This document shows, in pieces, positions 58,701-64,000 of a stretch of 64,000 nt of DNA. Below the pieces are notes generated by a model that was not told where the DNA came from, ran no database searches, and saw only the letters and a program-made list of their open reading frames with translations. The translations under genes were made by a program, and so were the position numbers. Position 1 is the stretch's first letter, and each line of letters starts with the position of its first letter. The stretch is from Desmodus rotundus (taxonomy: Eukaryota; Chordata; Mammalia; Chiroptera; Phyllostomidae): assembly GCF_022682495.2 (NCBI RefSeq), contig NC_071398.1, positions 8,872,934 through 8,936,933 on the forward strand, written 5' to 3'.

Positions 58701-59090
58701 AAGTGACCTTTCTGATTCTCGCCTGGGGCAGTGGTTGGTTGAACCTAAGACACAGAATTTGTGAATGATTGGCTTGGACAAGGGGCGACAAGTCAGGGCT
58801 GGGGTTGCTGTCAGAGGGTCACTGGAGCATTGCTGGAAGCTTAAGGTCCACTGACCTGAGATGTGCATTCACAGACCCACATGTGAGGGGCTAACAGCAG
58901 ATGAATGGGGGGCTGCTTCAGCAGTAAAACAGATGTTGGGACCTACCTGCCCTGCACAGGCAGCAATGAGAGCGAGCAAACAGATGCACAGAACAACAGA
59001 TGAATCTGACAAGTTTACAGATCACTCTTTGTGATTCCACTCATATAAAGTTAAAAAAAGGGGGCAAAATCAATGAATGACGTTTTATTT
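55763..59090. other. Intergenic, no gene seen
   Basis: Only fortuitous frames. An L1-like scrap ends near 59046 (GTGATTCCACTCATATAAAG). A 30-bp motif at 58112-58144 recurs at 59378-59411. Confidence 0.4.
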
Positions 59091-59095
59091 TAATT

Positions 59096-59304
59096 TTTAA
59101 ATCCTTACCCAAGGATATGTTTATTGAGAGAAGAGAGAGAGGAGTCAGGTGGGTGGGGGATAGAATGTGAGAGAGATAGAAACATCTTAGTGAGAGAGAA
59201 ACACCCATTGGTTGCCTCCCGCATGTGCCCTGACCAGGGGTTGAACCCACAGCCTTTCGGTGTATGGGACGACGCTCCAACCAACTTAGCCACCCGGCCA
59301 GGGC
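59096..59304 (-). mobile_element. Ves-type SINE (tail with CCTTACCCAAGGATAT)
   Basis: Antisense. The tail TTTTTAAATCCTTACCCAAG is the decayed complement of the CTCAGGTGAGGAT tail type; the head ends TTAGCCACCCGGCCAGGGC. Confidence 0.88.
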
Positions 59305-60420
59305 CCAGTGCATGATTTTAGAAGTCAGCATCTTTGGTATAACAGTTCCCCTCGGTGGGCTACCTTGAACCGGACTCAGGTTGTTCAGATTTGTCCTTTG
59401 CAAACTTCAGGAGCTGCGTGGCAGTGCTGTGCTTCTCTGAGTGGGAGCTGCTTGTGCAGCAATGTTCACTTTGTGAAGACGCAACAGTCCGTGCAGCGAC
59501 GACTTGTGCACTTTCCTGTGTACCTATGTTATGCGTCAATTAAAACGGAAAACAACGACCGAGAATGAATTGCGACCATGAGTTAGAGCACCCAGGATCT
59601 GTAGGATTCACTCAGAGGTGCAGGGGCAGAGGCGCAGAGGGCGCTGGCTTGGAGAAGCAGAAGGATCTGTGGAGAACAGCAGGGGTTATTTCAGCTCACT
59701 TACACCAAAGACTCCTGAGTTTTGTCCTTTTCCATCAAGCTTGTAGGATTCTGGGTATCAGGCTAATAATAAGGGTGAGGCTCTTAAGGGGGCTTTAAAA
59801 GTAATTTGGAATTTCTAACCCGAGAAAGAAAGCAGCAGTGCAGATTTACAGTTTTTACCGATACTTTCATTGTTTTCGGCAGGAAGGGACACAAGCCTGG
59901 CGTTGGCTTCGGGACTGACTTCTTCTTTGCTGTGCTCAGTTTTAAAGGGCAGCAGGAATTGCTGCTAACTCTTGTTGAGAAATTGTTTTAATAATCACAT
60001 GGGAGCCTGATAGTAGTTGGAAGGAGTTTGAAATTATTTATATCGGGGCTTTGTCCCGGGCTCTGCCCAGGTTACTGCAGGTGGGAGATGAATGCTGATT
60101 CTTTTATTTCTAGTTAAATGAGTTAGAATCAGTTCCTCTTCTTCCATGTCGGGCGGTGTTCAGAGGGGAGAGAAAATGTACCTTTTCTCATTCTTAAGCA
60201 TGGAGTCAAACTAATACAGGATTTACGATGTGGGTGTGGGGCCAGTTAGGAGAATCATGGGTTACGAGACAAGGATCACCCTTCTTTCTTGTGTATGTGA
60301 GTGCGTGTGCCCCCGTGTGCCCGAGCTTACTGTGAGTTTGTGTGTGTCCTGTGGCTTGCCATGGACATATCAGGAGAAGTTGCCTTTAAGGGATAATGAA
60401 TTTGGTCTCGTAAAAGCTTT
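59305..60420. other. Intergenic, no gene seen
   Basis: No recognised element. Confidence 0.4.
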
Positions 60421-60424
60421 TTAA

Positions 60425-60665
60425 AATTAGAACATTTAATTGTGGTAAAATACACAAAACGAAATTTTACCACCTCAACCATTTGTAGGTGTACAGTTGT
60501 GTAGTGTGAAGTGTCTCGCTTCCAGAACTTCTTCAACTTGCAAACCTGCAACTCTGCGCCCACGAAGCAGCGCGTCTCCCAAGCCCCTGGCAACCTCCAT
60601 TCTGCTTTCTGTTTTTATGGGTTCGACTACTCGGGTCACGCGCACGATTGGAATCATACATTAAA
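60425..60665 (-). repeat. L1 3' UTR fragment
   Basis: Antisense L1M wording: AATTGTGGTAAAATACACAA, then TTCAACTTGCAAACCTGCAA and CCTGGCAACCTCCATTCTGC. Confidence 0.75.
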
Positions 60666-61009
60666 ACGCTGTTTTAACTTTTCACTCTGAGCCTGGTTTA
60701 GGCCAAGACAATGACCTAAAATAATTTTACCGGTTGCATACTGTTGAGTTCAGAAGGCTGACTGGGCCATTCTGTGAGTTACGATTATCCGATAGCCCAT
60801 AATAATCATGCCTTATTGTACTATTGAGATCTTCTCAAATCCTTGGCTGACTACACATGCAACAGTTAAAGGAGGAACAGGATAATCATAGGCCCCAGAC
60901 CAATAAGAGGGCTGATGGCATCACCCCAAATCCATGCCTCTACCCTGAATGAAAGAGGGGGGGATAGAGGCAGTTGTCCAGAGAGTGCCAGGTTAAACCA
61001 TTATTGAGC

Positions 61010-61200
61010 GCCAGTGGTATACTGGGTGCTTTTTCATATATCATCAGATTTTAATCCTCATGTTAACATTATGAAGTTGGTTACTATTGAACCTGTTTTA
61101 CAAATGAGGAAACTAGAACTAAGAGAGCTAACTCATTTACTCAGAATCCCAAAGTTAATCAATGGAAGTGATAGTATTTGACCCTGGCTCCTTTCCACCT
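61010..61200. repeat. MIR element
   Basis: TTTACAAATGAGGAAACTAG and ACTCAGAATCCCAAAGTTAA in MIR-like order. Confidence 0.65.
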
Positions 61201-61399
61201 TCCTTTTCTACTACAGCAGAGGTGGCTGTAGTGATAGAGTCGTGATATGTATTATCCTTATGTTAGGCATGTACAAACTGAGCTCAGGTAGGCTAACTTA
61301 TTTTTCCAAAATTATACATTTAGCAAGTGGTAAAATAGGAGTTGAAATCAGGAGATTATTAAAAATAAGCTGCAAGCCCTTTTCAGAGATGGGGCTCTT

Positions 61400-61643
61400 T
61401 TTTTTTTTAACCCTCACTCAAGGACATGCTTATTGATTTCAGAGAGAGGGAAAGGGAGGGAGGGAGGAAGAGAGGGAGAAAAACATAAATCTGAGAGAGA
61501 AACATTGATCTGTTGCTTCTTGTACATGCCCTGACTGGGCACTGAACCCACAACCCAGGCATGTGCCCTGACCAGAAATTGAACTAGTGGCCTTTCGGTT
61601 TATGGGGTAACACTCCAAGCAACTGAGACACACTGGCCAGGGC
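61400..61643 (-). mobile_element. Ves-type SINE (CCTCACTCAAGGACATG tail type)
   Basis: T run, AACCCTCACTCAAGGACATG tail, body with a GGGAGGGAGG run, head ending AGACACACTGGCCAGGGC. Confidence 0.9.
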
Positions 61644-63370
61644 AGATTTACAGCTATCTTTACAAAAAAAAAAGTTTGCAAAATGCCAGCAGTTAAGAAA
61701 GACACCAGTAAGTGGGAAGTCTTCATGTCCAGAAATAATAAAGGTGTTCTCATACCTGGCGTTGCCTTCTTCACAAGAAATGAAGGTCGTGGTGGCCGTA
61801 TTATGCAAGACCTTGAATGAGCCACCTAAAGATTTGTTCCTAATTTGGTAGGCATTCGGGGGCTTTGGAAGACCTTGATTGAAGGTGATCAGAGCCGGGC
61901 TTTTAGAAAAATCAATGCGTACACGAGAAGGTGAAGCCACTGAATGTCAGCACGCGCTCTCAACACTACGAAAACCGGCAGGACTTTAGTGCCTCTCCGC
62001 ATTCCCTTGACCTTTCCCCAATCCCAGTTGGGAAACCTACTCTTATTTAACATTTAATATAAAGCATTATTTCTTTTCCCCCAAAGGTATTTGATGGGCG
62101 AGGCTGAGATCTCAAACGTTTGCGTACATACAAGTGAAAACTTCAATACTCAGTCAGTAAGTCAGAAGTCAACATTTTTGTGATAAAGACGGACATGTCA
62201 AATCCTACAAGTTGTTGCTTAGGTGAGTCTTAAACTGATGGAAAGGATAATGATGTTGCAGTGAAGTGATATGTGTATACATATGTATTATGTGGGTATA
62301 TCTCTTGGTATACCTAGAGACAAACATTTAGAATTGTGTACTCGGCTATTTCCGGTTTCTCACACTTACCTCCTATTCTTCTCAGCAACACTAGAGGTCA
62401 CTCAGACCCTGTCTTTACTTCAAGTTCGCCTTTGTTCGTCTTTATTTAAGTTACGTTTGAATTCCTGTTGTGGACTGGAGTTTCTCGTCATGAATGATAC
62501 AACTTGCCCATCTTAACCTGCTAATGTTCGTTTGTAAGGTTCTCTGTTACACTGATAGTTTAACTGACAAATGAACTTGTGTTAGTTTGCCAGATACGGG
62601 CACAAATGAGATTTTTCTTCATCTCCTCAATGGCTGGTGTCAGCAATAGAGAGGCAGGTTGATTGAATGCAGAGTGGTTCTAATTTCAGAAAAAATCAAT
62701 CTCATAACCATAGAGTTCAGACTGCATTTCTTCAAATATTACATGCTCAGTTGTGTAAAATGGGCTCTAATATTTGTTTTCAGCCAACTTTTAATGTTTT
62801 CATCAGTCTGCAGACATATACTCAAAACATTAGTTTATTCTTTGCATTAATTAGGTTGCTCATTTAGTTAGTAACCTTTTATTGAAACACATTCTACACG
62901 CAAGAAACCAAGCCAGGCTTTGACAGCATGGAGGTGAATAAAACCGAAAACGGCTCAATGGACTTTTTATTCCCAATCTCCTTGGGAGGCTGAGAATGGG
63001 CTTAACTCCTTTCAGTGTAAATTTGGAGAAGTCTAGGGGAAAACAGGGTGATTCATGTCCTTCCATTTCTTCTACTTTTTTCCCCTTTCTAACTTCCATC
63101 AGGTACACTGGTAGGCACCTGTCCGTGGCACCTAAATGTTCTCTGGGGGTAAATGACTTTTCTGCCCACCTGAACCTGTGATGGCCTCTAAGGTACTGGT
63201 CATCAAAGGGCTTGTCAAGACAGAATGTTTTCATACAGTGTCTGTAAAGTGCTTGATGAAATTTTGTTATGGGCACAAGGCTGTTTTCTGAATGTGATAA
63301 AAAGAGCGTTTGATGCTTTTCCTTTAGTTTCTCTGCAAAAATCTCCTTGGGAATGTGAAGGCCATAGCAT
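61644..63370. other. Intergenic, no gene seen
   Basis: 62520-62870 is AT-rich and repeat-free by eye. No gene or RNA recognised. Confidence 0.4.
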
Positions 63371-63376
63371 TAAGAG

Positions 63377-63520
63377 TAGTGGTCCTCAAATTACAGTATG
63401 AATCGTCTCGGGGGCTTTCAAAATGCATATTTCTGGGCCCCATCCTCATCATTTCTGATTCAGGTTTGGGGTGTACCTCTGAGAATGTACATTTCTAAGA
63501 ATTTCCCAGGTTGTGCTTAC
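63377..63520 (+). mobile_element. MER5-like hAT fragment
   Basis: AGTGGTCCTCAAATTACAGT, TTTCTGGGCCCCATCCTCAT and TTTCTGATTCAGGTTTGGGG in order, then AATTTCCCAGGTTGTGCT. This is the MER5A-type non-autonomous hAT pattern. Confidence 0.75.
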
Positions 63521-64000
63521 CTGGTTGGACCTGGGACTCCTCTTTCTTACCTGTTGGTCTGGAGGATACAACACCATTTTTGGAGTTGGGAGGCTCACCT
63601 TCAGGTTTTAGTTTTGCCACAAATCAGTTATGTCAAAATGGACAAGCGATCTAACTTTATGTGACGTTGATATTTCATACACGTTGGTTTATAATTCCGT
63701 TATGGTAATTTCAAAATAATTACAGCCTACAGTTTATGAGAATTGTTTTCCTACATCTTTTCTCCTCACTTTCCCCCATTCCTCCTGGGTCCAATCTAAT
63801 CTGATTACTTGGGGTTCCCTGAAGACACTAGGCTCTTCCATACTTGCTTGCTTTTATGTATGCTGTGTCCTAGAATCTTCTTTTCCCATCGATTTACTTG
63901 GCAACTCCTAGTCATCCTTCATATACCAGCTTAACAGTTATAACCTAATCTGTCCCTGCATCCATATTCCCTTAATAGAGGTGGCTATTCCTTCTAAGTT

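Overview
The window looks like nuclear DNA of a mammal, most probably a bat. Intron-containing protein-coding exons with GT-AG junctions exclude a prokaryote. The tRNA-derived SINEs that recur on both strands have the heads, B-box regions and A-rich tails of the Ves family, which is characteristic of (mainly yangochiropteran) bats. Old mammalian repeats (MIR, L2, L1 3' ends, MLT1, MER5-like) fill much of the rest. I cannot assign a genus from sequence alone.

Positions 1-15,700 hold one real gene on the minus strand, GOT2 (mitochondrial aspartate aminotransferase). All ten coding exons could be placed to the base; they sum to 1,293 nt, i.e. 430 codons plus stop, the normal length for the family. 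Every exon keeps its reading phase and all active-site residues I looked for are present. The start codon lies in a CpG island (about 14,950-15,660) with a CCAAT box and GC boxes upstream. The 3' UTR runs off the left edge of the window. Introns carry Ves SINEs, MIR and hAT fragments and a 36-base poly-C tract.

Positions 15,700-64,000 contain no functional gene that I can support. This fits the known human 16q21 layout, where the region upstream of GOT2 is a gene desert. What it does hold is a record of insertions: an MLT1 LTR split by a SINE (16.3-17.0 kb), a ferritin light chain processed pseudogene (22.5-23.2 kb), a solo endogenous retroviral LTR with an exact 6-bp duplication (24,964-25,808), an RPL36 processed pseudogene (44.17-44.57 kb), and an RPL12 processed pseudogene (46.04-48.90 kb) split near its 3' end by an ORF2-less half-LINE (HAL1-like) element flanked by a 12-bp target duplication. 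Several short inverted-repeat DNA transposon relics (36.1, 40.3, 54.9, 55.6 kb), many SINEs, and a few repeat-free stretches that might be conserved non-coding elements make up the rest.

I found no new multi-gene system. The most informative structures are the nested HAL1/RPL12 insertion, the solo LTR, the unassigned 313-bp inverted-repeat element at 36.1 kb, the unidentified antisense retrocopy tail at 35.3 kb, and the repeat-free islands in the gene desert.
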